Shown: positions 1-7,681 of the stretch, one piece after another
How positions within the stretch are numbered: the stretch's first letter is position 1
Layout: every line of letters begins with the position of its first letter
Assembly: GCA_019113125.1 (NCBI GenBank)
Contig: DXIA01000045.1
Span: 1-19,427 of the forward strand
Length of the DNA stretch: 19,427 nucleotides
Reading direction: 5' to 3'
Source: Candidatus Pygmaiobacter gallistercoris
GTDB lineage: Bacteria; Bacillota; Clostridia; Oscillospirales; Ruminococcaceae
Program-made: the position numbers and the translations under genes
The notes under the pieces: generated by a model
The model's input: the letters and a program-made list of their open reading frames with translations, nothing else
What the model was told of the DNA's origin: nothing
The model's database searches: none

Positions 1-6
1 CGCCAT

Positions 7-732
7 TCAGAACAGAATCTTTCCCTCAAAGCAACGCTTACCCTCGTGAACCCCCTCGACATACCAGCCTCCATCCGGTTGCCGGCCGCGCAGCAATTCC
101 ATCTCACAGCCAAACGGCAGCTCCTGACGATAGATCAAAACCGCGCGGCGGAATCCCTGTTCACTGCGCCAGACTTCGGTCGGTAGCGCGTCGCAGAGAA
201 TATCACCATAGTAGGTATTGTTCAGATGTTGGTTGATGTCCACCCGGGAATAGACCGCACCGGCGACGCCCGCCTTTTCCAGCTCTTCCGGGCGAGAAAG
301 AGTGAGATCCTGCTCCCAGTCGACCCATTCGGCAAAGGGAAAGACAAGCCCCTCCGGCGGGGTGCGCAGGATCCGGTGGCTGTGGATGTCCACCAGAATC
401 CAGCGGGCATCCACCCGGGCGACAGCTGCACCGGTTTCATCAAAAAAATCGGTATACCGGTTGTAGCACGCACGGCGCGGGGCGCAGGGGCGGGTGACCG
501 CCCGCAGTGCCTCGCCGAGCCGGATGTCCCGGGTGACCGTGACCCCCATCTTTGCGAGCAGAAAGGCCACCCCCAGCTCAGCGAGATAAGAGCCCGGCAG
601 ACCGATCGAATCGCAGTGGTCGGTTGCGATCTGCTGGGTTGCGCGCAGCAGCGCGCCGAGGGTCATGTGGTTGTGCAGGTCGCAGTCGATCTGCATGACG
701 GGAAAGTCCTTGCTGAAGGTTGCAGCGGTCAT
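7..732 (-). CDS. Acyl-ACP thioesterase (FatA/FatB-like, PF01643 family)
   Basis: A 241-residue cytosolic protein expected to hydrolyse acyl-acyl-carrier-protein to free fatty acid, ending or diverting fatty acid synthesis. The length fits the bacterial family, which has two hot-dog folds in tandem. The first hot-dog covers about residues 8-125 and includes HMTLGALLRATQQIA (22-36) and ARWILVDIHSHR (109-120). The second begins near residue 160 with the family signature VDINQHLNNTYY (164-175), where Asn167 and His169 correspond to the catalytic Asn/His of plant enzymes. The open frame extends upstream to 804, but the start at 732 has GGAGG seven bases upstream, and the best promoter lies at 766-794, inside the longer frame. 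It is transcribed divergently from sdaAB. Family assignment is firm; chain-length preference cannot be read from the sequence. Confidence 0.85.
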   Translation of the reverse strand: MTAATFSKDFPVMQIDCDLHNHMTLGALLRATQQIATDHCDSIGLPGSYLAELGVAFLLAKMGVTVTRDIRLGEALRAVTRPCAPRRACYNRYTDFFDETGAAVARVDARWILVDIHSHRILRTPPEGLVFPFAEWVDWEQDLTLSRPEELEKAGVAGAVYSRVDINQHLNNTYYGDILCDALPTEVWRSEQGFRRAVLIYRQELPFGCEMELLRGRQPDGGWYVEGVHEGKRCFEGKILF

Positions 733-765
733 CGGGATGCCTCCGTGATTTGCTGATTTTTTCTT

Positions 766-794
766 ATTATATCCCTTTTTCCAGCCCGCTGCAA
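766..794 (-). promoter_or_regulatory. Sigma-A type promoter for the acyl-ACP thioesterase gene
   Basis: Read on the minus strand: -35 TTGCAG (789-794), a spacer of exactly 17 bases, and a perfect -10 TATAAT (766-771). The predicted transcription start is near 759, giving a leader of about 27 bases that contains the GGAGG ribosome binding site. This supports the start codon at 732 rather than an upstream one. Confidence 0.75.
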
Positions 795-827
795 ACAGAA
801 TCAAAGAGCGATAAACGAGGTTTTGCC

Positions 828-856
828 TTGCGCAAGAGCAAAAAATAGGGTAGAGT
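828..856 (+). promoter_or_regulatory. Probable promoter of the sdaAB-sdaAA operon
   Basis: TTGCGC (828-833), 17-base spacer, TAGAGT (851-856) on the plus strand, followed about 40 bases later by the GTG start of sdaAB. The hexamers match the consensus moderately (four of six each). The -35 lies about 34 bases from the divergent thioesterase -35, so the two promoters sit back to back. Confidence 0.5.
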
Positions 857-896
857 AATATTGTGAGAAAAACATTGATCCAAGGAGGAGTGAAGA

Positions 897-1559
897 GTGA
901 ATATCAGCCTTTTTGATGTGCTGGGACCGGTCATGATCGGCCCGTCCTCCTCGCACACGGCAGGTGCGGCCAAGCTGGCGCGGACCGCCAGAATCATCGC
1001 CGAGCGTCCGTTTCACCGGGTCCGGTTCGGTTTGTATGGATCCTTTGCCAAAACCGGGCTGGGGCATGGAACCTGCAAGGCACTGCTGGCCGGCGCGATG
1101 GGGCTTTCCGGGGATGACGAGCGGCTGCGGGATGCGGAGAACCTCGCAAAGCAGAAGGGAATTTCCTATGAGTTTTACGAGGCGGAGCTCGAGGATGCGC
1201 ATGAGAACACCGCCGTCATCACCTTTTACTGTGACGACGGCAGCACGGTGGAGGTGGTCGGCTGTTCGGTCGGCGGCGGCCGGATCAAGATCACCGAGAT
1301 CGATGGGCTCGCCGCGAACATCCGGGCGGAGTCTCCTACGCTGCTCATCACCCAGAACGACCGTCCCGGTGTGGTGGGGGCGGTGAGCGGAGCACTGGCG
1401 GAGAGCGGGCTCAATATCGCCATCATGCGGGTCTCACGGGAGACCAAGGGGGACATCGCCAACTGTGTGATCGAGACCGACGGGGAGATCGGGGCGGATC
1501 TTGTTGAGAAAATTCGCCGTCTGCCGAATATCCGCAGTGTGCGGGCCATCAATATCTGA
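897..1559 (+). CDS. sdaAB: L-serine dehydratase, iron-sulfur-dependent, beta subunit
   Basis: A 220-residue subunit of the two-protein [4Fe-4S] L-serine dehydratase, which converts L-serine to pyruvate and ammonia in the cytosol. The N-terminal serine dehydratase beta domain (about residues 1-145) has the typical opening SLFDVLGPVMIGPSSSHTAG (residues 4-23). The C-terminal part, from about residue 148 (LLITQNDRPGVVGAVSGALA), is an ACT domain, a small-molecule-binding module that in this family is expected to respond to serine. The start is GTG, with AAGGAGGAG six bases upstream (882-890); no better ATG exists. The alpha subunit gene follows 15 bases downstream, so the two form one operon. Length and domain order match the normal family. 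Confidence 0.93.
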   Translation: MNISLFDVLGPVMIGPSSSHTAGAAKLARTARIIAERPFHRVRFGLYGSFAKTGLGHGTCKALLAGAMGLSGDDERLRDAENLAKQKGISYEFYEAELEDAHENTAVITFYCDDGSTVEVVGCSVGGGRIKITEIDGLAANIRAESPTLLITQNDRPGVVGAVSGALAESGLNIAIMRVSRETKGDIANCVIETDGEIGADLVEKIRRLPNIRSVRAINI

Positions 1560-1574
1560 GGGGAGAAGAGTGGA

Positions 1575-2444
1575 ATGTACAACACGATTGAAGAGCTGTT
1601 GCAGCAGAGTGCGGCTACCGGGAAAACGCTGCACCGGATCATCCTCGAGGAGGAGATGGCGCTTACCGACTGCGATGAAAAAACGATCTATGACCGGATG
1701 CGGCAGCGGTATCAGGTGATGCGCGCGAGCGCCCAAAAGGCGCTGAATGCGCCGCAGCAGATGGTGCTGGGGCTGATCAGCGGCCAGTCGGCAAAGCAGG
1801 AAACATACGCCGCGGGGGAGAGTGTCTGCGGCAGCTTTCTCAACAAACTCATGGCGATGGCCCTCTCGAGCAGCGAGGTCAATGCCTCGATGGGCCGCAT
1901 CTGTGCAGCGCCCACTGCGGGCAGCTGCGGAATCCTGCCGGCGGTGCTGCTCGCGGTCGGGGAGCGGTACCATGCCACCGAACAGCAGATGCTGGACGCA
2001 CTGCTGGTGGCCGCCGGTTTTGGGGCCGTCATCACCCGCAATGCCACCGTCTCAGGCGCTGAGGGAGGCTGTCAGGCCGAGTGCGGCGCGGCGGCGGCGA
2101 TGGCGGCAGCGGCGGCGGTCACCCTGGCCGGTGGCAGCCCGCAGATGGCCGCCAACGCCTGTGGCATCGCGCTGATGAATGTGATGGGGCTGGTCTGCGA
2201 TCCGGTCGCGGGTCTGGTGCAGCTGCCCTGCAGTTTCCGCAACGCGTCAGGGGCGGTCAATGCGGTGATCTCGGCCGATCTTGCGCTGGCGGGGCAGGAC
2301 CCGAAGATCCCGGCCGATCAGTGCATCGACGCGATGTACAAGGTCGGCAAAAAGCTGCCGATGGAGTTGCGGGAGACCGCGCTGGGCGGCATAGCGACCC
2401 AGCCGGCCGGCAAGGCGTACAAGGAACAGCTGCGCAACCTGTGA
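1575..2444 (+). CDS. sdaAA: L-serine dehydratase, iron-sulfur-dependent, alpha subunit
   Basis: The 289-residue catalytic subunit that holds the [4Fe-4S] cluster and pairs with the beta subunit encoded just upstream. Visible signatures are PTAGSCGILPAVL (113-125), EGGCQAECGAAAAMAAAA (163-180) and DPVAGLVQLPC (209-219). Cys166, Cys208 and Cys219 are spaced 42 and 11 residues apart, which agrees with the cluster-ligand spacing I recall for the characterised single-chain enzyme of this family, so all ligands appear intact. The start has a purine-rich GGGGAGAAGAG stretch upstream. A strong hairpin terminator follows directly after the stop. The enzyme class is oxygen-sensitive, which fits an anaerobic host; that last point is inference. 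Confidence 0.94.
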   Translation: MYNTIEELLQQSAATGKTLHRIILEEEMALTDCDEKTIYDRMRQRYQVMRASAQKALNAPQQMVLGLISGQSAKQETYAAGESVCGSFLNKLMAMALSSSEVNASMGRICAAPTAGSCGILPAVLLAVGERYHATEQQMLDALLVAAGFGAVITRNATVSGAEGGCQAECGAAAAMAAAAAVTLAGGSPQMAANACGIALMNVMGLVCDPVAGLVQLPCSFRNASGAVNAVISADLALAGQDPKIPADQCIDAMYKVGKKLPMELRETALGGIATQPAGKAYKEQLRNL

Positions 2445-2450
2445 ACAGAA

Positions 2451-2481
2451 AAAACGGGACGGTTTGAAACCGTCCCGTTTT
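2451..2481. terminator. Bidirectional terminator between sdaAA and MATE gene 1
   Basis: A perfect inverted repeat: AAAACGGGACGGT (2451-2463) pairs with ACCGTCCCGTTTT (2469-2481) around a five-base loop. Runs of A on the left and T on the right allow Rho-independent termination in both directions. It separates the convergent sdaAA and MATE genes and ends one base before the MATE stop codon. Confidence 0.9.
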
Positions 2482-2482
2482 C

Positions 2483-3847
2483 TTATTCGCATTTTTCCGC
2501 CCGCAGAATGGGATCCGTATGCAGCAGACGCAGCAACATGCCGACAGCGGCGAGGGCGGCAACCGTTTCCGCCGCGAGAAAGGAGAGCCAGATTCCCGGC
2601 AGACCGAGCGGACCGGCCAGCAGCCAGGCGAGCGGCAGGGTGATCAGAAACTGGCGCAGCAGAAAGATCACCAGGCTGGAGCGCCCGCGCCCCACCGCCT
2701 GGAACAGGGTCGGAATGCAGAACCCAAGCGCGGCGGGCAGATAACTCAGTGCGAGTAGCCGCAGCGCCGGCACCCCGATCGAGAGCATGCCGGCATCTGC
2801 GCCGAAAAGCCAGAGCAGAGGGGTGGGCAGCAGCACAAAGAGCAGGCAGCAGGCGATCAGAATACCGAAGGAGACGAAGAGACCGTCCCGCAGGCAGCGC
2901 AGCACCCGGCTGCGGGCGCGGGAGCCGTAGTTGTAGGCCATGATCGGCAGTGCCCCCTGGGTCAATCCGCTGACCGGCATAAAGGCGAAGGTCTGCAGCC
3001 GGTAATAGATTCCGAAAACCGAGACGGCGGTCTCGGAAAACTGCATCAGCAGCCCGTTGAGCCCGGTGACCAGTACGCTGCCAAGGCTGTTCATCAGGAT
3101 GGTGGGCACCCCGACGTTGTAGATCTCCCCGATGATGCCGGGGTGCAGTCGGAGTTTCGGGCGGGTCAGATGCAGTGCGCCCCGCGCCTGGTAAAGAGCA
3201 AAGAAGGAGAGCAGCATCGCCGCGATCTGCCCGATCACCGTCGCGATGGCGGCGCCGGCGATCCCCATCTCGGGGCAGCCAAACAGCCCGAAGATCATGA
3301 TCGGGTCGAGGATGATGTTGACCACGCAGCCCAGTGCCTGCATCAGCATTGGCCAAACCATATTGCCGGTCGCCTGCAGCATCTTTTCAATCGCGATCTG
3401 CACCTGCTGGCCCACGCAGCCGACCAGCACGATGAAGAGATACTCCTGTCCAAGGGAACGGATCTCAGCCGATCGAGTAAAAAGCGAAAGGAAGGGGCCC
3501 GCCGCCAAACACCCGATCAGAACAAACAGCAGATAGTGGGCCAGCGAGAGCAGCAGCCCGTGGGTGACGGCGCTGTTAACCGCCTCGGTGTCGCCCTCGC
3601 CGAGTTTTCGTGCGATGTAGCTGCTGATGCCGACCCCTGCGCCGACCGAGACTGCGAGCGAAAAGTTCTGCAGTGGAAAGGCGAGGCTCACGGCGGTCAG
3701 CGCGTCGGCGCTGTACCGCGCGACGAACATGCTGTCCACGATGTTGTAAAGGCTGCTGAGCAGCATCGAGAACATCGGGGGCAGTGCCATGCTCATCAGC
3801 AGCGGAAACACCGGCCGCACCGCCATCTTGTTGGTGGATTGATTCAT
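2483..3847 (-). CDS. MATE family multidrug/cation efflux transporter (copy 1)
   Basis: A 454-residue inner-membrane protein of the MATE family (MatE repeat PF01554, twice), which exports drugs or metabolites against a Na+ or H+ gradient. The N-terminus PLLMSMALPPMFSMLLSSLYN (about 13-33) then IVDSMFVARYSADALTAVSLAFP is the classic first MATE helix pair, and the second half repeats the pattern from about residue 230. Length and about 12 hydrophobic segments are normal. The frame is open to 3889, but the ATG at 3847 is preferred: AAGGAGG lies 11 bases upstream, while the in-frame TTG three codons earlier would be too close to it. The gene has its own promoter and a terminator-bearing leader upstream. 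The substrate cannot be predicted. Confidence 0.9.
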   Translation of the reverse strand: MNQSTNKMAVRPVFPLLMSMALPPMFSMLLSSLYNIVDSMFVARYSADALTAVSLAFPLQNFSLAVSVGAGVGISSYIARKLGEGDTEAVNSAVTHGLLLSLAHYLLFVLIGCLAAGPFLSLFTRSAEIRSLGQEYLFIVLVGCVGQQVQIAIEKMLQATGNMVWPMLMQALGCVVNIILDPIMIFGLFGCPEMGIAGAAIATVIGQIAAMLLSFFALYQARGALHLTRPKLRLHPGIIGEIYNVGVPTILMNSLGSVLVTGLNGLLMQFSETAVSVFGIYYRLQTFAFMPVSGLTQGALPIMAYNYGSRARSRVLRCLRDGLFVSFGILIACCLLFVLLPTPLLWLFGADAGMLSIGVPALRLLALSYLPAALGFCIPTLFQAVGRGRSSLVIFLLRQFLITLPLAWLLAGPLGLPGIWLSFLAAETVAALAAVGMLLRLLHTDPILRAEKCE

Positions 3848-3889
3848 AGTACACAACGCCTCCTTGGTTTGTATAGCGCAAAAAAGCAC

Positions 3890-3948
3890 AAAAAAAGACC
3901 CCGCCCGTCTGTTTCAGTTTATCCAGGGAAACAGACAAAGTTGGGGTC
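3890..3948 (-). promoter_or_regulatory. Terminator-type attenuator in the leader of MATE gene 1
   Basis: On the minus strand an outer stem GACCCC/GGGGTC (3943-3948 with 3897-3902) encloses an inner nine-base-pair stem GTCTGTTTC/GAAACAGAC (3928-3936 with 3907-3915), and the 3' arm is followed at once by seven U (3890-3896). This is a strong intrinsic terminator placed 43 bases upstream of the MATE start codon and downstream of a good promoter at 3988-4017. A second small hairpin, CCGGC-CCT-GCCGG, lies just 5' of it in the leader. I do not recognise a known riboswitch consensus. It could alternatively be the plain terminator of the upstream phospholipase-like operon. Confidence 0.6.
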
Positions 3949-3987
3949 ATTCCGGCAGGGCCGGCAGACATTCAGTTTTGCAGGTTT

Positions 3988-4017
3988 ATCTTAACACAGA
4001 GAGAAAAGCGGTGTCAA
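3988..4017 (-). promoter_or_regulatory. Promoter of the MATE gene 1 leader
   Basis: Minus strand: perfect -35 TTGACA (4012-4017), 18-base spacer, -10 TAAGAT (3988-3993). It begins only eight bases beyond the stop codon of the phospholipase-like gene. Transcription from about 3981 would give a leader of about 134 bases containing the terminator hairpin at 3890-3948. Confidence 0.65.
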
Positions 4018-4025
4018 GCATTTTC

Positions 4026-4898
4026 TCAGCAGGGCAGTCCGGTGTCATAGCTGGCGTTGCCCAGCGCGCCGCTGAGCGCGTCGGGGCCCAGCTCGCCAGA
4101 CCAGTAGCGGTGCAGCGCCTGCAGCCGGTCAGCACCGGTCTGCTCTGCCTGCGCGAGGATCCGGCGTATTCCGCCCTGATGCAGGCGGCCGGTGTAGGGA
4201 TCGGTCCATTCCTCCGGCAGGCCGCGCCGCAGTCTACCGGGCAGCATGTGGCTGTGGGAAAAACGCTTGCGGTGCAGCGCCAGATCGATGGCATGGGCGA
4301 TCAGCTTTTTGCCGCCGAGCGGAGAGCGGAAGAACCAGCGTGCGAGCGAAAAATGGGAAAAGCAGTCCAGCAGCGCAAGAAACGGAATCTGTTCACCGTA
4401 GACCTCGGCGATCGCGTTCTGCAGCAGCGAGGCGACCTGAGCGAGATCCGGGCCGCTCAAAACCGGCGCACTCTGCCGCGAGGAGGGCAGCCCATGCCCG
4501 AAGTCCAGCCGCCAAAGCGCGGTGTCGAGCGCCGATTCAAAATAGCTGTGCCCCTGCGGGATGTCATAGACGCCCCCCTTTTGGGTAATCAGTGCGACAT
4601 AGGGGTGGGCGAGACTGTCCAGCGTGTTGTGCATCACAAAGCCGGCGGCATAGCTGCGCTGCGCCGGGGTCTGGGCCAGACGGGAGAGCGCAGCGAGAAA
4701 GGCACCCGCCTTTTCGCGGTGCATCCGCTGCCCCAGCGCGGGAAGGTCGACCGCGGGATGCGGATCCCAAAACCGATAGACAAACAACGGGTCCGGTCCA
4801 TTGGCCCCCGCAAGGAAGGCGGGCAGCACAGGCGGCTCAATCCCTGCAAGCGCCGCCGCATGGCGCGCTGTTCTCAGATGGGTATAGGCGTCAGGCAT
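4026..4898 (-). CDS. Zinc-dependent phospholipase C-like protein (PF00882 type)
   Basis: A 290-residue protein resembling the zinc-dependent phospholipase C/S1-P1 nuclease fold found in many Clostridia as an uncharacterised cytosolic protein. Candidate zinc ligands are visible in order: His7 (AYTHLRTA), Asp36 (GANGPD), His60, His90 and Asp94 in the motif HNTLDSLAHPY (90-100), His98, His117 and Glu121 (HSYFES). No signal peptide is seen, unlike secreted toxin members, so a housekeeping or intracellular hydrolase role is more likely than a toxin. The start has GGAGG seven bases upstream. It lies 32 bases downstream of the UMF1-type transporter gene with no terminator between, so the two are probably co-transcribed. 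The substrate is unknown. Confidence 0.75.
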   Translation of the reverse strand: MPDAYTHLRTARHAAALAGIEPPVLPAFLAGANGPDPLFVYRFWDPHPAVDLPALGQRMHREKAGAFLAALSRLAQTPAQRSYAAGFVMHNTLDSLAHPYVALITQKGGVYDIPQGHSYFESALDTALWRLDFGHGLPSSRQSAPVLSGPDLAQVASLLQNAIAEVYGEQIPFLALLDCFSHFSLARWFFRSPLGGKKLIAHAIDLALHRKRFSHSHMLPGRLRRGLPEEWTDPYTGRLHQGGIRRILAQAEQTGADRLQALHRYWSGELGPDALSGALGNASYDTGLPC

Positions 4899-4930
4899 GA
4901 AAAAACCTCCGAAAGATCAGAAAGTACAGG

Positions 4931-6307
4931 TCAGTGCCGCTGCATGCCGCTGCGTTTCTGATAGCGGGGCAGCACGAAGAAGAAAAGACCGCCGCCGATC
5001 AGGAAGATGATCAGGATGCTCAAAACACCCCAGGGTGCGGCGCGCTGGCTGACCTCTTCCAACAGGGTTGTGGGGGCGGTGGCGGGGTCGATGCCCTCCT
5101 GACGATAGATCACCGCTGCGGCCGCGCTGGAGCACAGTCCCACAAGGGTCGGCCCGATGATGGCGGAGAACTTGCCGAAGATATCATAGAACCCGAAGAA
5201 CTCACCCGAGCGGTTTTTGTCCGGCAGCAGTTTGCCGAAGGTGCTGCGGGAGAGCGCCTGGATGCCGCCCTGGCTGGTGGCGACCAAAACCGCCAGCACC
5301 CAGAACTGCCACTCGCTGCGCACAAAGAAACCAAAGACGGTGATCCCCATATAGATGCAGATGCCGACTCCGACCATGAACTGTGCGCCGAATCGGTCGG
5401 ACAGCTTGATGTAGATCAGGCAGAAGGGCAGACCGAGGATCTGTACCAGCAGCAGCGCGAGCAGCATCGCGGTGGAATCGAGACCCAGCGTGTCGCCGTA
5501 ACTGGTGGACATGTGGATGATGGTGTTCACCCCATCGATGTAGAAGAAGTAGGCCAGCAGAAAGACGAACATCACCTTGTAGTGGAAGATGTCCCGCATC
5601 GTGTGACCAAGACCGCGGATCGCCTTGCCGACCGCACCTTTCTCCCGGCGGACAAAGCTCTTCTGCTCCACATTTTTCAGCAGCGGAAAGCTGAAAACCA
5701 GCCACCAGACGGCGGTGAAACCAAACGCAAAGGAAAGGCACCAGAGCATGTCCACCCCGACCGCATTCAGGATCAGAAAGAGCAGCAGCGGAATGGTCGA
5801 CCCGCCGATATAGCCAAGCCCATACCCCATGGTTGAGACCCGGTCCATCCGCTCACTGGTGGTCACATCCGGCAGAAAGCTGTCGTAGTAGATGTTCGCC
5901 CCGGCAAAACCAATCTGGCTGACGACATAGAGCACCAGAATCGCGATGCCGACCTTTTCGGCGACCGACTGGATCTCAAAGCTGGTCAGCGGGGTGATCG
6001 CGAGGCCCGCACAGGCCGCCACACCGAGAATCATGAAGAAGGTGAACAGCTTTTTGCGGAACCCCTCAAAGTCGCCGAAAACACCCAGGATCGGCGCCGC
6101 AAAGGCAATGATCAGCATGGCAATGCTGGTGGCATAGCCCCATACACTCATGCTGGAGGCGGCGTCCCGGGTGTTTTCGGCGACGGTGTTGTAGAAGATC
6201 GGCAGGATGGTGACCACAACAACCGAATGGGCGCTATTGGCCCAGTCGTACATCATCCAGCTCTTTTCCTGTTTGGTGAAACTTTTCAGCAAGATCCTCA
6301 ACCTCAT
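4931..6307 (-). CDS. MFS transporter, UMF1/Atg22 (vacuole effluxer-like) family
   Basis: A membrane protein of about 458 residues with some 12 transmembrane segments. The N-terminal motif KQEKSWMMYDWANSAHSVVVVTILPIFY is diagnostic of the UMF1 family of the major facilitator superfamily, whose fungal members export amino acids from the vacuole; bacterial substrates are unknown. A later motif, QGGIQALSRSTFGKLLPDKNRSGEFFGFYDIFGKF, is also typical of the family. The open frame reaches 6382, but that start would lie within the promoter at 6354-6382, so the ATG at 6307 is used, with an AGGGGAA ribosome binding site that is rather close. A TTG two codons later (6301) has better spacing and is possible. 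It heads an operon with the phospholipase C-like gene. Confidence 0.85.
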   Translation of the reverse strand: MRLRILLKSFTKQEKSWMMYDWANSAHSVVVVTILPIFYNTVAENTRDAASSMSVWGYATSIAMLIIAFAAPILGVFGDFEGFRKKLFTFFMILGVAACAGLAITPLTSFEIQSVAEKVGIAILVLYVVSQIGFAGANIYYDSFLPDVTTSERMDRVSTMGYGLGYIGGSTIPLLLFLILNAVGVDMLWCLSFAFGFTAVWWLVFSFPLLKNVEQKSFVRREKGAVGKAIRGLGHTMRDIFHYKVMFVFLLAYFFYIDGVNTIIHMSTSYGDTLGLDSTAMLLALLLVQILGLPFCLIYIKLSDRFGAQFMVGVGICIYMGITVFGFFVRSEWQFWVLAVLVATSQGGIQALSRSTFGKLLPDKNRSGEFFGFYDIFGKFSAIIGPTLVGLCSSAAAAVIYRQEGIDPATAPTTLLEEVSQRAAPWGVLSILIIFLIGGGLFFFVLPRYQKRSGMQRH

Positions 6308-6353
6308 TTCCCCTGCCACGGTGCGCCCGCGGATTTGTGTACTGTGTAAATTT

Positions 6354-6382
6354 ATTGTACCACGCGGGGAAAAAGGCTGCAA
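6354..6382 (-). promoter_or_regulatory. Promoter of the UMF1 transporter operon
   Basis: Minus strand: -35 TTGCAG (6377-6382), exactly 17-base spacer, -10 TACAAT (6354-6359). Transcription should start near 6347, about 40 bases upstream of the chosen start codon. Confidence 0.75.
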
Positions 6383-6420
6383 TCAATTCTCCGGTATTTT
6401 ACAAAACAGAGAAGAAATGG

Positions 6421-7146
6421 TCAGTTGGTCTCGACCTGTGCCGCGAGCTGCGCAGCGCTTGCGTGTAGCGAAAAGGCACTGTCGAGGAAGAGCGAGTAGT
6501 CGGTCGTTTCATCCGACCAGAAGAAGGTGAGCAGGGTGGGGGAGAGACCGCCCTGCAGAATCTTGTCCCTCACCCGTGCGCAGTCGGCGGCAAAGGCGCC
6601 GGCGTCGGCGTAGGGACCGCGCAGGGTCAGGTCGAAGTGCAGTTCATCCGGCTGGGTGTCGGACTGCAGGGCGGTGGGGAAATAGACGAATGCGCTGCTG
6701 CGGCAGTCGGCGACCGCCGCATCATCCCCGAGCAGCCGGTAGATCTCCTCGTCCGCCTTTGCGGTGATCTGCTGCTGGACGGCAAGATGATCGGGGCTGA
6801 TCCAGCGCACCGCGACGGGAATGATGGAAAGCACCAGCGCAGCGACCCCGATCACAAGGCAGAGCACCATCGAGACAAAGTCATACTTGATCCGCAGTTC
6901 AGAGCGGGAAAAGCTCGCGGCCAGCAGCTCACCGCCCAGCAAAACCAGCAGCAGCGGGCAGAGCCGGAAAAAGAAGAGCAGATCAAACCTTGGCCAGATC
7001 AGGTAGATGCCGATCGCGAGACCGGTGAGCACCAGCGCAACGCCGCAGGTGAAGGTACCGACCCGGCGGGTCCTAACCGCCCGCACGGGCGCATCTGTTT
7101 GGGGAACCTGCCGTGTCCCCTGAGCGGGAATCGGTTGCTCACACAT
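6421..7146 (-). CDS. Membrane protein of unknown function, last gene of the ECF sigma operon
   Basis: A 241-residue protein I do not recognise. It has a proline-rich N-terminal cytoplasmic tail of about 27 residues, then three hydrophobic segments: GTFTCGVALVLTGLAIGIYLI, LFFFRLCPLLLVLLGGELLA, and VSMVLCLVIGVAALVLSIIPVAV. These are followed by a polar domain of about 120 residues (from about 122) rich in Asp and Ala. The first two helices resemble the paired-helix region of LiaI/LiaF-like proteins, which is only a pattern resemblance. The start is fixed by GGGGGTGAT, a near-complete anti-Shine-Dalgarno match, five bases upstream, and by an eight-base overlap (ATGTGTGA) with the stop of the preceding gene, implying translational coupling. 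A role in envelope sensing or stress with the sigma/anti-sigma pair is inference. Confidence 0.75.
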   Translation of the reverse strand: MCEQPIPAQGTRQVPQTDAPVRAVRTRRVGTFTCGVALVLTGLAIGIYLIWPRFDLLFFFRLCPLLLVLLGGELLAASFSRSELRIKYDFVSMVLCLVIGVAALVLSIIPVAVRWISPDHLAVQQQITAKADEEIYRLLGDDAAVADCRSSAFVYFPTALQSDTQPDELHFDLTLRGPYADAGAFAADCARVRDKILQGGLSPTLLTFFWSDETTDYSLFLDSAFSLHASAAQLAAQVETN

Positions 7147-7681
7147 CGAGATCACCCCCGTCGTCCCCGTCGTCATGCCGTCCCCCGCCGCACAGTTTCA
7201 GGCCGAACAGAATGAAGATCAGTGCGATCACCAGCGCGGGCAGATTGTTCGCCAGCCGCCACAGCCAGCCAAGCTCGACCGGAATCGAGCCGATCAGCGC
7301 GGCAAGCGCCGGCATCAGCATATTGTTATAGATGACATAGAGGCCGACCAGCACCAGACCGATGCCGAGCGCGCGGTGGTATCTGCGCGCAAACTGCACG
7401 GCATCCTGACGGTTTTCCGGCGCGGAGAAAAGGAGAAAATCATCCGGGATTTTCGGCTGCTGGGGATCCTGATTGCGCAGCGACCAGCTGTCAAAAAAGG
7501 CGAAGAACCAGATCACCGGGGTGAGCACCGAGAGAATCCAGAGATCCAGAAATCCGGACAGACCAAGCATTATCACAAAGACCGACATCAGTGAGACGCC
7601 GCGCTTGGTATAGCCCAGATACATCTGACCGGCGCCGGGCCAGCAGGCGAAGATGAAGGTCAGAAAAGCACTCTTTTTCAT
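7139..7681 (-). CDS. TM2-like small membrane protein in the ECF sigma operon
   Basis: A 180-residue membrane protein. The N-terminus KKSAFLTFIFACWPGAGQMYLG followed by YTKRGVSLM closely resembles the TM2-domain motif (G-x-G-x-x-YLG-x-x-x-x-G). Two helices follow (about 30-65), then a polar linker of about 45 residues. Two C-terminal helices come next: RALGIGLVLVGLYVIYNNML, and LPALVIALIFILFGLKL, which look like an LiaI/LiaF-type transmembrane pair. The tail is acidic and Gly-rich (GGGRHDDGDDGGDLDV). The frame is open upstream to 8050, but the ATG at 7681 has AAGGAGAG eight bases upstream and overlaps the anti-sigma stop as ATGA. Its function is unknown; the neighbours suggest a cell-envelope role. 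Confidence 0.8.
   Translation of the reverse strand: MKKSAFLTFIFACWPGAGQMYLGYTKRGVSLMSVFVIMLGLSGFLDLWILSVLTPVIWFFAFFDSWSLRNQDPQQPKIPDDFLLFSAPENRQDAVQFARRYHRALGIGLVLVGLYVIYNNMLMPALAALIGSIPVELGWLWRLANNLPALVIALIFILFGLKLCGGGRHDDGDDGGDLDV

Noticed and set aside
1..6. An ATG on the minus strand at 4-6 directly after the thioesterase stop, possibly the start of a next gene
   Set aside because: Only two codons are visible and no clear ribosome binding site precedes it, so it cannot be supported from this window.
2247..3356. Minus-strand frame of 369 codons overlapping MATE gene 1 and sdaAA
   Set aside because: It spans the convergent terminator and two real genes in another frame, and its Arg/Ala-rich low-complexity sequence marks it as a shadow.
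3576..3971. A 131-codon minus-strand frame starting in the MATE gene 1 leader and running through the terminator hairpin, considered as a regulatory leader peptide
   Set aside because: Neither of its first two ATGs has a ribosome binding site, and most of the frame is an out-of-frame shadow of the MATE coding sequence.
3143..3994. Long plus-strand open frame of 283 codons opposite MATE gene 1
   Set aside because: It is the antisense shadow of a clearly recognised MATE gene, with low-complexity composition and no family motif or ribosome binding site.
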